A stretch of DNA of 64,000 nt from an uncultured Bacillota bacterium (GCA_902491575.1 CABUID010000001.1:235271-299270); one strand, 5' to 3'. Positions 25,842 to 35,588 are shown, numbered from the stretch's first letter. Notes: generated by a model from the letters alone, not told the origin. A program made the numbers and translations.

Positions 25842-26653
25842 AAAAAATATTTGGAAAAATATATATTTACTTAGTTTTATTTTTAATGTATTTGCCTATT
25901 TTAGTTTTAGTGTTTTATTCGTTTCAAGATACTGCAGTGATTAAATTTGGATCAGTTCAGCAACCCTCTTTTAAATTATATGCGGATTTATTTGATTTTA
26001 CTAATCGTCAAACAAAAGAAATTTGGGAAGCAGTCGCTCATACTATTGAAATTGCAATCGCTTCTGCACTTGTTTCTACGATAATAGGAAGTTTAGGTGC
26101 CATTGGTATTTTTTATTCCAAAAGAAAAGTACGTAATGTTTTGAATTCTATTTCTAATATTTCAATTGTAAATGCTGAAATTGTAACGGCACTATCTTTG
26201 CGAATATTGTATTCGTTTTTAAATGTTCGATTAAGTTTTTGGACATTATTGATAGGTCATGTCGTTTTGACTATTCCTTTTGTGGTTTTAAATGTGATGC
26301 CAAAGTTACAACAAATGGATCCAAATGAATATGAAGCTGCTTTGGATTTAGGTGCAACACCTTCAAAAGCCTTATTTAAAATTGTTTTACCTGAGATTTT
26401 CCCGGGGATTATATCTGGTTTTTTATTATCCATTACATTATCTTTAGATGATTATATTATTACGGCTTATACAGCTGATACCACTTTTGATACTTTGTCG
26501 ACTTATGTATATAAATCCATGGTAAAAAGTTCAATCCCATTACAGTTTAGATCTTTAACCACCATCATATTTGTTGGAATTGTAATTGGAGTAGTGATTT
26601 ATAGTATAGTGACAAGACATAAAGATGTAAAACAAAATATACACATTCGCTAG
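25835..26653 (+). CDS. potC: Spermidine/putrescine ABC transporter permease PotC
   Basis: 272 residues, six membrane helices. The EAA loop YEAALDLGATPSKALFKIVL is clear and ends in the conserved LSLDDYIITAYT helix of PotC. It starts inside the end of potB and is followed 12 nt later by potD, so the complete importer is encoded in one operon. Confidence 0.93.
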   Translation: MVKKIFGKIYIYLVLFLMYLPILVLVFYSFQDTAVIKFGSVQQPSFKLYADLFDFTNRQTKEIWEAVAHTIEIAIASALVSTIIGSLGAIGIFYSKRKVRNVLNSISNISIVNAEIVTALSLRILYSFLNVRLSFWTLLIGHVVLTIPFVVLNVMPKLQQMDPNEYEAALDLGATPSKALFKIVLPEIFPGIISGFLLSITLSLDDYIITAYTADTTFDTLSTYVYKSMVKSSIPLQFRSLTTIIFVGIVIGVVIYSIVTRHKDVKQNIHIR

Positions 26654-26665
26654 GAGGATTAATCA

Positions 26666-28120
26666 ATGATAAAAAAGAAATTATTTGCTTTAAGTGCCAT
26701 TACAATGATTTGTTTTAGTCTTACAAGTTGCAATGAGAACAATGCGGATGGCGAAAATTATGGCGATGCGATTGTTTTAAATGTTTATAATTGTGCTGAA
26801 TATATTTGTGAAACAGAAGGGGATCAAAAAGGAGTATTAGAGCAGTTTGAAGATTATTGTAAGGAAACGCTCAAGAAAAATGTCAAAGTAAAATATTCTA
26901 CTTATGAAACGAATGAAGATTTATACAATCAACTAAAAGCTGGTGGCGTTCAATATGATTTAGTTTGTCCTTCAGAATATATGATTGAAAAAATGATAAT
27001 GAATGATATGATTGAACCTCTTGATAAAGAAATTAGTAATTATCAAATATATGGTTCACCTTATATTAAAGATACTTTTGATAATCTTGTAACTGTAAAT
27101 AAAATTACAAATGAAAAGGTATCATTTGGACAATATGCGGTTCCTTATATGTGGGGAACAATGGGATTTATGTATGATCCAGAACATATTAGTTTAGAAG
27201 AAGTTTCTACATGGGATATTATTTGGGACACAAATCATAAGAATCAAGTATCATTGAAAGATAGTATTCGAGATACTTATATTACAGCTACTTTACAGAT
27301 TTATAAAGAAGAATTAAAATTAGCTAGAGAAACTTTAGATGATGAAACTTTTAATCAACGCGTTACGGATATTATGAACCGTTGTGATGATTCAACGATA
27401 TCTCTTGTGGAAACAGTCTTAAAAAAAGCCAAAGAAAATATATATGAATTTGAAGTCGACACTGGTAAAGAAAACATTATCAAAGGTAAATATTATGTGA
27501 ATTTATGTTGGTCAGGAGATGCTGTTTACTCGTTGGATTTAGCCGAAGAAGAAGACTTTATTCTTAATTATAAAATTCCAGAAGAAGGTTCAAATGTTTG
27601 GTTTGATGGTTGGGTTATGCCAAAAGGTGCAAATAAAGAACTTGCACAAGAATTAATGAATTTTCTATGTGATCCTAAAATTGCTCAGCAAAACATGGAT
27701 TTCATTGGTTATACAAGTGGTATTGCTGGCCAGGAAATGTGGGAATTAGTTCAAGAATGGTATGAAGCTGATGATCTTGAAGATACTATTGAATATGATT
27801 TGACCTACTTTTTTGAAAACACGGGAATTGTAGATGAAAATGGTGAATTAATGACAGAGTTTATCATACACACTGCTGAGGAAAATCGTCAATTATATGC
27901 TCAATATCCAGATAAAGAAACGATTGTTCGTTGTGCGGTTATGAAAGATTTTGGAGATCAAAACGATAAAGTTGCTGAAATGTGGATTCGTGTAAAAGGA
28001 AATTCAGCTTCTTGGGTGATTTATGTCTTTTTAGGAGTTGTTATTTTGTTTGTAATTTTTTATGAAATTAAAAATGCAAACAGTCGAAGAGCTCGTAAAA
28101 AACGTAATAAAATGAGATAA
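26666..28120 (+). CDS. potD: Polyamine-binding lipoprotein PotD with C-terminal membrane anchor
   Basis: 484 residues, against about 350 in E. coli PotD. A lipobox (LTSC, Cys22) anchors the N-terminus. The binding domain has the family features NVYNCAEYI, YDLVCPSEYM, VPYMWGTMGFMYD and WFDGWVMPKGA. Residues 450-467 form one hydrophobic helix (WVIYVFLGVVILFVIFYE) followed by a very basic tail of about 17 residues, predicting a second, transmembrane anchor with its tail inside. GGAGG precedes the start. It is the last gene of the pot operon. Confidence 0.9.
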   Translation: MIKKKLFALSAITMICFSLTSCNENNADGENYGDAIVLNVYNCAEYICETEGDQKGVLEQFEDYCKETLKKNVKVKYSTYETNEDLYNQLKAGGVQYDLVCPSEYMIEKMIMNDMIEPLDKEISNYQIYGSPYIKDTFDNLVTVNKITNEKVSFGQYAVPYMWGTMGFMYDPEHISLEEVSTWDIIWDTNHKNQVSLKDSIRDTYITATLQIYKEELKLARETLDDETFNQRVTDIMNRCDDSTISLVETVLKKAKENIYEFEVDTGKENIIKGKYYVNLCWSGDAVYSLDLAEEEDFILNYKIPEEGSNVWFDGWVMPKGANKELAQELMNFLCDPKIAQQNMDFIGYTSGIAGQEMWELVQEWYEADDLEDTIEYDLTYFFENTGIVDENGELMTEFIIHTAEENRQLYAQYPDKETIVRCAVMKDFGDQNDKVAEMWIRVKGNSASWVIYVFLGVVILFVIFYEIKNANSRRARKKRNKMR

Positions 28121-28151
28121 AGGATAATCATTCCTTTTATAAATTGTGATA

Positions 28152-28190
28152 TAAAAAAAGCATAGAAATAAAATTGATTTCTATGCTATT
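28152..28190. terminator. Bidirectional terminator between potD and the XRE gene
   Basis: GCATAGAAAT (28160-28169) pairs with ATTTCTATGC (28177-28186). On the minus strand the stem is followed by seven T; on the plus strand by TATTTTC, a weaker tract. Confidence 0.7.
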
Positions 28191-28198
28191 TTCATTCA

Positions 28199-28999
28199 TT
28201 AGCCTCTAAATCCACAGAAGGATTCTTGATGTGTTGCTAAGTTTTGCAATAGAGAAAGTGCCACAAGTAATAAATATAATTTATATTCACCATAAGGCTT
28301 ATATATTGTTATCTGATCATTATCATTTTCAACATTTTCAGTATACATTAACTTAAATTTACACATCAAATCAAGATTTTTTTTAATTTCAGTTTCATTC
28401 GTTTTGAGCTTTAATGTCAAAGATTTTAAAGTAAAGGATTGATTATACTTATCATGACAATATAAGATTATTTTCTTTGCAGTTTCATTATTTAAGAAAG
28501 ATATAAATTCTTTTGTGTCATTATTTTCAAATAATTTTATGGAATCTTTTATCGAATCAGTATATACAAAAGCTAATTTCGAATTTGCAAATACTATTCC
28601 CTTTGGATAAGATCGAATGATTGTTTGCATGTGTTCATTTTCAAAGAGCATGTTTTTTGTTTTATGGACAAATTCTTCTATATTTTCGGTATTTTTATCT
28701 GCATGTGCCCATGATTTATACATCGATTCTAGTATTGCATCATAAGTTTTCTCAGCACATAAGTCAAAATTATACATTTCAATTTCTTTTGTTTTATTCT
28801 CATTGAATAATTCGTCTAAAGAAATATCAAAGATATTCGCAATTACAGGAAGTAACATGATATCTGGCATCGTAATTTCACTTTCCCATTTTGAAATGGT
28901 TTGTGGTGAAACGCCAATTGCATTAGATAATTTTTCTTGTGTATAACCATTTTTCTTTCGTAAAAATGCAATTTTTTTTCCTATAGTATATTTTTCCAT
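28199..28999 (-). CDS. XRE-family helix-turn-helix regulator, C-terminal part unknown
   Basis: About 266 residues. The N-terminal 65 are a clear HTH_3 domain (YTQEKLSNAIGVSPQTISKWES) with the typical DISLDELF end. The remaining 200 residues are mixed helical with no family I recognise. The ATG at 28999 has GGAGG at good spacing; in-frame ATGs at 29014 and 29023 do not. A TATAAT (29047-29042) with a partly symmetric ATTATAT...ATATAAT repeat (29042-29066) lies upstream and may be an autoregulatory site. It borders the tRNA-flanked accessory stretch. Confidence 0.75.
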   Translation of the reverse strand: MEKYTIGKKIAFLRKKNGYTQEKLSNAIGVSPQTISKWESEITMPDIMLLPVIANIFDISLDELFNENKTKEIEMYNFDLCAEKTYDAILESMYKSWAHADKNTENIEEFVHKTKNMLFENEHMQTIIRSYPKGIVFANSKLAFVYTDSIKDSIKLFENNDTKEFISFLNNETAKKIILYCHDKYNQSFTLKSLTLKLKTNETEIKKNLDLMCKFKLMYTENVENDNDQITIYKPYGEYKLYLLLVALSLLQNLATHQESFCGFRG

Positions 29000-29278
29000 C
29001 TTTTTTTCCTCCATTTTATGCATTAGCGAAATTGCAATTTTATTATATCATTTATGGTCATATAATAAATAACTTTATTGGATAGGAATTAACTTTAAAA
29101 GATAGAACAATTCATTTTTGAAATAAATACATTTGTTTTAAGTGCGTTAAAATATTCATTTATTTTTTGAAATTTAATTGGCATTTAATAATAAAATGCA
29201 TCATTTATAAAAGTGTAATTCTTTTTGTTATTCATGAATATAATGAAATAGGATTTTTTATAAATTTACTGAAAAGTC
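29000..29278. other. Non-coding AT-rich stretch between the XRE gene and tRNA-Cys
   Basis: No open reading frame with a ribosome site was seen. It holds the minus-strand -10 box for the XRE gene (29047-29042) and an AT-rich filler. No repeats or hairpins of note. Confidence 0.5.
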
Positions 29279-29307
29279 TTGAATAAAAATATAAAAAATA
29301 GTATAAT
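29279..29307 (+). promoter_or_regulatory. Promoter of the tRNA-Cys/tRNA-Arg transcript
   Basis: TTGAAT at 29279-29284, a 17-bp spacer and TATAAT at 29302-29307, 13 nt before the first tRNA base. Confidence 0.75.
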
Positions 29308-29320
29308 AGCATTTGCTTAT

Positions 29321-29395
29321 GGTTCCTTAGCCAAGTTGGCAAGGCAATTGACTGCAACTCAATGATCGTTGGTTCAAATCCGACAGGAACCTCCA
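29321..29395 (+). tRNA. tRNA-Cys (GCA)
   Basis: A full cloverleaf: acceptor GGTTCCT with AGGAACC, anticodon stem ATTGA/TCAAT around the loop CTGCAAC (anticodon GCA), T-arm with GGTTCAAATCC, and an encoded CCA end. Confidence 0.95.
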
Positions 29396-29400
29396 AGCAT

Positions 29401-29477
29401 GCGCTAGTAGCTCAACTGGATAGAGTACTTGGCTACGAACCAAGGGGTTGTGGGTTCGATTCCTGCCTAGCGCGCCA
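29401..29477 (+). tRNA. tRNA-Arg (ACG)
   Basis: Acceptor GCGCTAG with CTAGCGC, anticodon stem CTTGG/CCAAG around CTACGAA (anticodon ACG, needing A-to-I editing by TadA), T-arm GGGTTCGATTCC, encoded CCA. It is 5 nt from tRNA-Cys and shares its promoter. Confidence 0.95.
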
Positions 29478-29509
29478 TGAAAGCATATGAAAAGGCTATT
29501 TTGCCTTAT

Positions 29510-29545
29510 AAGTCCTAAAAAACGTAAGTAATTTAGGACTTTTTT
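29510..29545 (+). terminator. Terminator of the tRNA-Cys/tRNA-Arg transcript
   Basis: AAGTCCTAAA (29510-29519) pairs with TTTAGGACTT (29532-29541), followed by T residues. Confidence 0.8.
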
Positions 29546-29635
29546 AATGCTCTAAAATCAGAAATCTTATAAAAAAATAAGATTTAATTTAGGGCTATTT
29601 TTTGTAAAAAACAAAAAAGAGATAAAACTCATGAA

Positions 29636-29811
29636 ATAAATATATCTATAAACATTCTTGTTGAATGAATTGCTAAAAATAAAGACATTTGATATAATGA
29701 AATCAAAGAAGTAGATTTTAAGTTTTTTAATAATTTAAGACACCAAGAAGTAAGACAATTTTATGTGTTTTAATAGACCTTTTAGTAAAAATAAGTGAAG
29801 TACTATTTTAG
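29636..29811 (+). pseudogene. Decayed fragment of an unidentified gene
   Basis: A stretch reading IAKNKD, then NEIKEVDFKFFNNL and RHQEVRQFYVF is broken by two in-frame stops (TGA) and ends at 29771; the sense continues in another frame as LIDLLVKISEV to 29811. The protein-like composition across broken frames suggests a gene in decay. I cannot name the family. Confidence 0.45.
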
Positions 29812-30142
29812 ATGAAAAAGGAGGATTAAAATATGAAAGTATTTTTAAGAACAGGAAGATTTCTTTGGATATATGAATAAAAATAAAATAGAAATATCAT
29901 AAAAAAGGGTAAATGTAAATTGTTCTTATAAAGCTTAATAGTAGACTTAACTATAAGGGACATATATTACTTATAATTTTGAATCAAGAAAAAAATTATT
30001 AGTGTAAGAATAAGTTAGTAGATATGCAATTTTGATAGATTTACTTGCTTATAATAAAGAGAGACAACAAGAACAATGTATTATTTTAAGTTTGATTCTT
30101 AGAATTCGTTTTAAATTTAATTGAAAGGGAATCGCTTTAATT
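29812..30142. other. AT-rich stretch with probable gene debris
   Basis: A good ribosome site (AAGGAGGA) leads an ATG at 29833 whose frame stops after 15 codons (MKVFLRTGRFLWIYE). The following 250 bases have stops in all frames. It looks like further remnants of the decayed gene upstream, ending in the leader of the lipoprotein at 30143. Confidence 0.4.
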
Positions 30143-30622
30143 ATGAAAAAAATAATAATCTTTTTGGTATTCATATTTGAAATTATGTGTTTGTCATCAT
30201 GTGGGACTGGACATAGAAGGAATTATTTTGTTGAGGGTGAATTTTCTGGATATAATTTACATAAAATAGAAGAAGTATATTATTTAACTGTTACCGAAAT
30301 TTCAAAAAGTGAGTATGAAAGCTCACAAGGTATAAACGTTGTTCATGATATTTTTAAAAAGAAATATTTTTCATTAGAGTTATATTATGTAGTGGATCAA
30401 AGTAATGAGAAAAATTTCCTTACTTTTTCAAATTTAAAAGACTATGGTACGCCAATACGCTATAGAGATGATAATAGGTATGTAATAGTGCCTTTTTGCA
30501 GAGATTATGGCTCACCTGATCCCCGTGATTTAGAAAAGGAAGCTGCATATAAGATAGTAACTCCAATGGATAAAGGGGATGTAAATGTACATCTGTATTT
30601 ATATAAAGGAGGACGAGATTAA
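30143..30622 (+). CDS. Small lipoprotein of unknown function
   Basis: 159 residues with a lipoprotein signal peptide and lipobox (LSSC, Cys20). The mature part is short, rich in aromatic and charged residues, and matches no family I know. It ends 2 nt before the putative cysteine peptidase gene, so the two probably form an operon and may act together at the cell surface. Confidence 0.6.
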   Translation: MKKIIIFLVFIFEIMCLSSCGTGHRRNYFVEGEFSGYNLHKIEEVYYLTVTEISKSEYESSQGINVVHDIFKKKYFSLELYYVVDQSNEKNFLTFSNLKDYGTPIRYRDDNRYVIVPFCRDYGSPDPRDLEKEAAYKIVTPMDKGDVNVHLYLYKGGRD

Positions 30623-30624
30623 AA

Positions 30625-32088
30625 ATGACAAATTTAGTTTTAATAGGAAATATTATATCCATTTTAGCAAGTAACCCTGCAACAAATTTTTCTTTAGTAG
30701 CGAGTCATGCTCAAGCGGACGAGCAAATGTTAATGGAAGAACATTCCATTGATACTTGGGATGAATATTATTCATATTTACAAGAAAATGAAACTAATAG
30801 TGACAGTGGAAAAGGAGAACCTGGTAAAAAGATAACAGATCTATTCACACATTTAACAACTAATTATCCTGGTTATTCTTGGTTTAGTGATGAAGAGAAG
30901 TCGGCTTTGACTAGTGATGTTTCTAGTTTTATTCCAATTGAAATGCAGTATGATTTTTATATTGAAGATGAGATTGATGCAGCAATAATAAAAGCAGGAA
31001 TTGAAGATAAAACGTCTTATGGTGGATGTGGACCAATTGCTATCATTGGAATACTTGATTATTTTGCACGCTATTTAGGTTATAATGAAATAATTCAAGA
31101 CCCCTTAAATGAATCACAACGTATTGCGTTAGCAACAGAAGTATTTGAAAATACTTATTATTCCATATTTGGCGACCAAGAAGAAACCTTAGTATGGCCA
31201 TGGGATGCTAAAGCAGGCTTTAATGATGTAATCAAAATTCATGGATTAGGAAATATAATATCTGCTAATGACGTTTGGTCATTGTTTAGTGGTAAAAAGG
31301 ATGAATATTGGAATAAAATTGTTAAAAGTATTAACGAAGGAATACCGGTAACTATGTTTAATGGATCAGATTCTAGCAAAGGGAATTTTGCTGGACACTA
31401 TACGAATATTTATGGATATGAAACTTGGATTGGTAGGTCAAAAACAGATAACTCAATAATTGAAAAACAATTTGTTAAAGCAAGATTAAATTGGGGAGAA
31501 AGTGAAGAATATTATTGCGATGCTGATATACTTAATGAAAGTCCTTGTGGCTTAATTACATATAATATTAACTATTCAAATAAGTATGAATTTCATGCTT
31601 CAGATTTTGCTGAAGAATTTGTTAATTCTGCAGGGGGAGGACAATACTTTTTCTATGACCGAGAAGCAAATGTAGAACTTTTAAATGGAAAAACTCTTGT
31701 CACTCATAGAAAAAGGTGTAGTTATATAGAAAATCAATACTTAGTTTTATCTCCAAATAGAATTGGTGCTGAAACAGCGTATCTAGATATCTTATTTCCT
31801 CATTTTACTCCAAAACTTACAGTTGATATGGCGATGTGGAGTGATTCAGAAGGTGCAATTAATGAAAATTTTATACTTCAATATATGACAGAAACAGGAT
31901 GGAAAGATCATGTATCCATAAGTCCATATGATGATTTACCAACGTTAAGAGATTATCCACAAACCTATACTTTCCTATTCCCTAAAAATACTAAACAAAT
32001 ACGATTTTTTGCTACACAAATTAATCCAACAGTTGATAGGAACAAAGGACGTATCGTTTTAGATAATTTTATTATTGAATATAATTGA
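30625..32088 (+). CDS. Putative secreted papain-like cysteine peptidase (C39-like core)
   Basis: 487 residues. A hydrophobic N-terminus ending in ASHAQA-D suggests a cleaved signal peptide. A papain-fold active site is suggested by YGGCGPIAIIG (Cys135), GHYTNIYGYE (His258) and LNWGE (Asn289), the Cys-His-Asn order of C39_2-like peptidases. A C-terminal region of about 170 residues is beta-rich and could be a binding domain. GGAGG lies about 12 nt upstream, a long spacing. It forms a pair with the upstream lipoprotein. Substrate unknown. Confidence 0.55.
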   Translation: MTNLVLIGNIISILASNPATNFSLVASHAQADEQMLMEEHSIDTWDEYYSYLQENETNSDSGKGEPGKKITDLFTHLTTNYPGYSWFSDEEKSALTSDVSSFIPIEMQYDFYIEDEIDAAIIKAGIEDKTSYGGCGPIAIIGILDYFARYLGYNEIIQDPLNESQRIALATEVFENTYYSIFGDQEETLVWPWDAKAGFNDVIKIHGLGNIISANDVWSLFSGKKDEYWNKIVKSINEGIPVTMFNGSDSSKGNFAGHYTNIYGYETWIGRSKTDNSIIEKQFVKARLNWGESEEYYCDADILNESPCGLITYNINYSNKYEFHASDFAEEFVNSAGGGQYFFYDREANVELLNGKTLVTHRKRCSYIENQYLVLSPNRIGAETAYLDILFPHFTPKLTVDMAMWSDSEGAINENFILQYMTETGWKDHVSISPYDDLPTLRDYPQTYTFLFPKNTKQIRFFATQINPTVDRNKGRIVLDNFIIEYN

Positions 32089-32410
32089 TTATTATTTAAC
32101 AAATAAAAGTCAATATGAATAGTGATTCAATAATATTTTATAAGAAATTTTAGACAATAATAAAAGGAAATTTCTTTAAGTTTTAACTTTAAATCATTTT
32201 CTTGACTATCAATTATAAAATAGCTCTTTTATATGCTTAACGTAGTTTATAAAAGCCCTTTTTTAGGGCTTTTTTACATATTTTTTAATTCATTTTTATG
32301 ATGATAGATTTAAATAGATGAAAAATTTTCAAGGAAATTATATTGCTTTTTGAAATAAAATATTTAAATAAGTAAGAACAATTAAAAAAATGCAACTCAT
32401 AGATATTCTT
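32089..32410. other. Non-coding gap between convergent genes
   Basis: Apart from the terminator at 32252-32276, the stretch is AT-rich with no open frame of note and no second repeat. Confidence 0.5.
32252..32276 (+). terminator. Intrinsic terminator
   Basis: AAAGCCCT (32252-32259) pairs with AGGGCTTT (32265-32272), then a T-run. It lies 160 nt after the peptidase gene. Confidence 0.8.
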
Positions 32411-33367
32411 TTATTCACTCACCTTTTTTAAAAAGCCATTTTCATTCATAATAGTATCTAATTTTTCAAGTATATGAAAAGTTCGAATAAAGTAAATTAA
32501 AGCGCCAATAGCATATATAAAAATCAAAATCTCCGATAGAATTATACATAATATTTTTATGAAAATATTTAAGTTTTTCCAAAAATAGTTTTCTTTTATA
32601 ATATAACCATCAACATTATTCGCTTGCATTTTAGCTTTAAACAAATAATTTCCGTATATTTTACTTTTTAGCAAGACTACTTCTAATTCAGAATTGTGGA
32701 TTTCAATTTTGTTTTTATTTGCTGCAACAAGTTCATAAACATTATGTTCATGGTCTACGATACTTATTTTAGGAGCAAAGTAAATATAAATAGCTAAAAT
32801 AATGGTTAACAAACCAATGGCAATACCGGTAAAACCATTATATAAATTGGTATTTGTTTCTATATCAAAGGATAATAACATAATTTGTATAGTTAATATG
32901 GCAGTTAATGAAGTTACAAAGTTTACTAGTTTTATATTACGATAAAAATGTCCTTTTTTCCTTACTTTGAAAAGTCCAAAAATTGATAAGCCAATTTCTA
33001 AAAATGCAATAAAAGCATATAAAATGGAATATAAACGATTATATTGTTGTTTTGGAATATCAAAGATAACAAGTCTACCCATATAAAATATATAAATTAA
33101 ACCTGCTAAAAAGAAAAATATAGAAATAAGTTTATTACGAGTATCAAATGATTTTTTTTTGTTTTTTAGTCCTAAAATGCATTGTAACTTTGAAAGAAGT
33201 ATAAATAATGAATATAAAGCTACAACGCACATAATCATGTCTGAAAAAATTCCAACAATAAATTTACCAATAATTAATAAAGATGAGAAAACTATCGATA
33301 AAATTGTATTTGTAAACACTTTTTGCTCGTAACTTAATTTATAGTATTTTTTTATTATGTTTCCCAT
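32411..33367 (-). CDS. Multi-pass membrane protein of unknown function
   Basis: About 318 residues: roughly six N-terminal membrane helices (25-205), a soluble stretch of about 60 residues (210-270), and two more helices near 272-300. No family is recognised. The ATG at 33367 follows GAGGT by 5 nt; translation could also begin at an upstream TTG (33379) but that overlaps the ribosome site. It follows the GH3 gene by 41 nt on the same strand and may be co-transcribed. Confidence 0.55.
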   Translation of the reverse strand: MGNIIKKYYKLSYEQKVFTNTILSIVFSSLLIIGKFIVGIFSDMIMCVVALYSLFILLSKLQCILGLKNKKKSFDTRNKLISIFFFLAGLIYIFYMGRLVIFDIPKQQYNRLYSILYAFIAFLEIGLSIFGLFKVRKKGHFYRNIKLVNFVTSLTAILTIQIMLLSFDIETNTNLYNGFTGIAIGLLTIILAIYIYFAPKISIVDHEHNVYELVAANKNKIEIHNSELEVVLLKSKIYGNYLFKAKMQANNVDGYIIKENYFWKNLNIFIKILCIILSEILIFIYAIGALIYFIRTFHILEKLDTIMNENGFLKKVSE

Positions 33368-33408
33368 TGTTGACCTCAAAAAATAAATAAAATTTTAATG
33401 AAATATTA

Positions 33409-35409
33409 TCATTCCCATGACTTTTTATAATCATTAGAAGAACCAATTATAATTTTAAAAACGTGTTGAATATCTCTTGAATTCTTCCCTAGTAATATCT
33501 CATAGCGACCATCATCAACATGCCAATTATCTAGACATACATTAAAGTATTCAAAACAATCTTTATCAAGGATAATTTTAACATTTTTCTTTGATAAAGG
33601 TTCAACATAAATTTTTGTAAAACGTTTTAATTCCTTATCAGGTTTGAATACTTTCATATCAATATTACGTATGTAAACTTGTGGTGTTTCATAACCCGCA
33701 ACGTTTGTTAGATTTTTAATATCAAAAGATAATTCAAATTTATATTTATCAATTGGAAGAAGATGAATATTTTCATAAATGAATGAAGAATAGGAAAGAC
33801 CAAATCCAAAAGGAAATAACACATTTTTATTTTTACTATCATACCAACGATAGCCCACTAAAATTCCTTCCGAATAAACTTCAACAAGACCATTGCCATG
33901 ATCTAATTTTGTTGGTGTATCTTCAACACATAAAGGAAATGTTTCAGAAAGTCTTCCAGAAGGATTTGCTTTTCCTGATAGTAATTTTGCAATGGCTTCA
34001 TTGACGTAATTACCAGCAAGTCCTACATATAATATAGCTTTCGTATAATCTATCCAATTACTCATATCAATGACACAACTTGCTTCCATGACTACAACTA
34101 AATTCTTATTTCTCTTTCCAACTTCAATAATCATTTCTTCCATTTTTTCAGGAAGTTTTAAAGTAGTGCGGTCGTAACTTTCCGTCTCAATAATCGAGTT
34201 TGTCCCAACAACTAAAACAGCGACATCACTATCATAAGCTAAATGGTAACCATGTTTTAAGTTCATTGTTTGAAGATGAGCAGGTTGAACGGTACAACTC
34301 GAATAAGAATACATTCTACTATATTCAATATAACTATTTGGCAAAACTTTTTTCATTTCCTCAATTAAAGGTGAAATAGGGTGGTTTAAATATACAGTTG
34401 CTGAACCGCCACCTCCATAACTTGGTTGTTGACAAAGTCCGCCAAGAAGGGCTATTTTTCCTTCTTTTAAAGGTAAAATATTATCTTCATTTTTAAGTAA
34501 TACTGTTCCTTGAAAAATTGTATCTAAAGAAATATCATGGATTTGTTTTTTGGATAAAGGAATCCTTTTCACTTTATTTTCTTTTACTTTTTGACATAAA
34601 TTAAATATACGTTGAATAGATTCATCCATTTCTTCCATAGTGATTGTTTTTTCTTCATAGGCTTTTTGTAAATTGAATATTTCCTGATCATCTTGAGGAA
34701 ATTGAATATCTAATGAAGCTTTTAAACTTTCTGCTCGATTATGGACAGCTCCCCAATCAGAAATGATAACATTTTCAAATTTTAATTTATCCCTTAAAAT
34801 CGTTTTTAAAATAAATTTATTTTCAGAAACATTAATTCCATTAACAGGATTATAAGAACACATTATTGTCCATGGTTGGACTTCCTGAATAACCAATTCA
34901 AATGCTTTTGTATAAATTTCACGCAATGTTCTTATATCCACTTCACTAGATTGATATAATCGGTCATATTCACGATTATTGCAGCAAAAATGTTTTAAAG
35001 AAGTTCCAATGCCTAAATCTTGAATACCCTTTATATACTCACTAGCTAAAATACCAGTAAGGTAAGGATCTTCTGAAAAGTATTCAAAATTACGACCACA
35101 TAATGGTGTTCTTTTAATATTGATTCCGGGTGCTAACACAATATCTACATTTTCATCTATACATTGACTAGCCAAAACATTTCCCATTAAATAAGCGCAT
35201 TCCTTGCTCCATGTATTGGCTATCACCATCATAGAAGGAAGGCAAATATCTTGTGGTTTCCCTTCAGGATATTTTTCTGTAGGCATTCGTAATCCAGCTG
35301 GACCATCCGATAGTTTTAAGGAAAAAAATTCTTCATTGATTGCTTTCGTTGTAAAGGTAGATTCAGAAACGAATAATTGACATTTTTCTTGGATACTTAA
35401 TTTTTTCAT
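33409..35409 (-). CDS. Glycoside hydrolase family 3 (beta-glucosidase-like)
   Basis: 666 residues. The N-terminal barrel (1-280) has KHFCCNNREYDR and the catalytic nucleophile Asp218 in ISDWGAVHNR. The GH3 C domain (285-520) has GGGGSATV and the TESYDRTTLKLP block, and a fibronectin-III-like domain closes the protein. No signal peptide is seen, so it is likely cytoplasmic and acts on imported beta-linked oligosaccharides. A modest GAGGCG ribosome site precedes ATG 35409. Confidence 0.92.
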   Translation of the reverse strand: MKKLSIQEKCQLFVSESTFTTKAINEEFFSLKLSDGPAGLRMPTEKYPEGKPQDICLPSMMVIANTWSKECAYLMGNVLASQCIDENVDIVLAPGINIKRTPLCGRNFEYFSEDPYLTGILASEYIKGIQDLGIGTSLKHFCCNNREYDRLYQSSEVDIRTLREIYTKAFELVIQEVQPWTIMCSYNPVNGINVSENKFILKTILRDKLKFENVIISDWGAVHNRAESLKASLDIQFPQDDQEIFNLQKAYEEKTITMEEMDESIQRIFNLCQKVKENKVKRIPLSKKQIHDISLDTIFQGTVLLKNEDNILPLKEGKIALLGGLCQQPSYGGGGSATVYLNHPISPLIEEMKKVLPNSYIEYSRMYSYSSCTVQPAHLQTMNLKHGYHLAYDSDVAVLVVGTNSIIETESYDRTTLKLPEKMEEMIIEVGKRNKNLVVVMEASCVIDMSNWIDYTKAILYVGLAGNYVNEAIAKLLSGKANPSGRLSETFPLCVEDTPTKLDHGNGLVEVYSEGILVGYRWYDSKNKNVLFPFGFGLSYSSFIYENIHLLPIDKYKFELSFDIKNLTNVAGYETPQVYIRNIDMKVFKPDKELKRFTKIYVEPLSKKNVKIILDKDCFEYFNVCLDNWHVDDGRYEILLGKNSRDIQHVFKIIIGSSNDYKKSWE

Positions 35410-35559
35410 TGTCTTGGCGCCTCGCTTATTTCTATTAATAAACTAACATAATTTTAAAGACTTATCTATAAAAAAATAAAGTAAAAACAATTAAGTACAA
35501 CGAATTCTTGAAAAAATTACTTTTTTATTATTTGATGACTTTTCTTTTATAAAAAAAAC

Positions 35560-35588
35560 TTGCATTGTTTTTAACTATATATTATAAT
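35560..35588 (+). promoter_or_regulatory. Promoter of tRNA-Pro
   Basis: TTGCAT at 35560-35565, a 17-bp spacer and TATAAT at 35583-35588, 16 nt before the tRNA. Confidence 0.75.
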
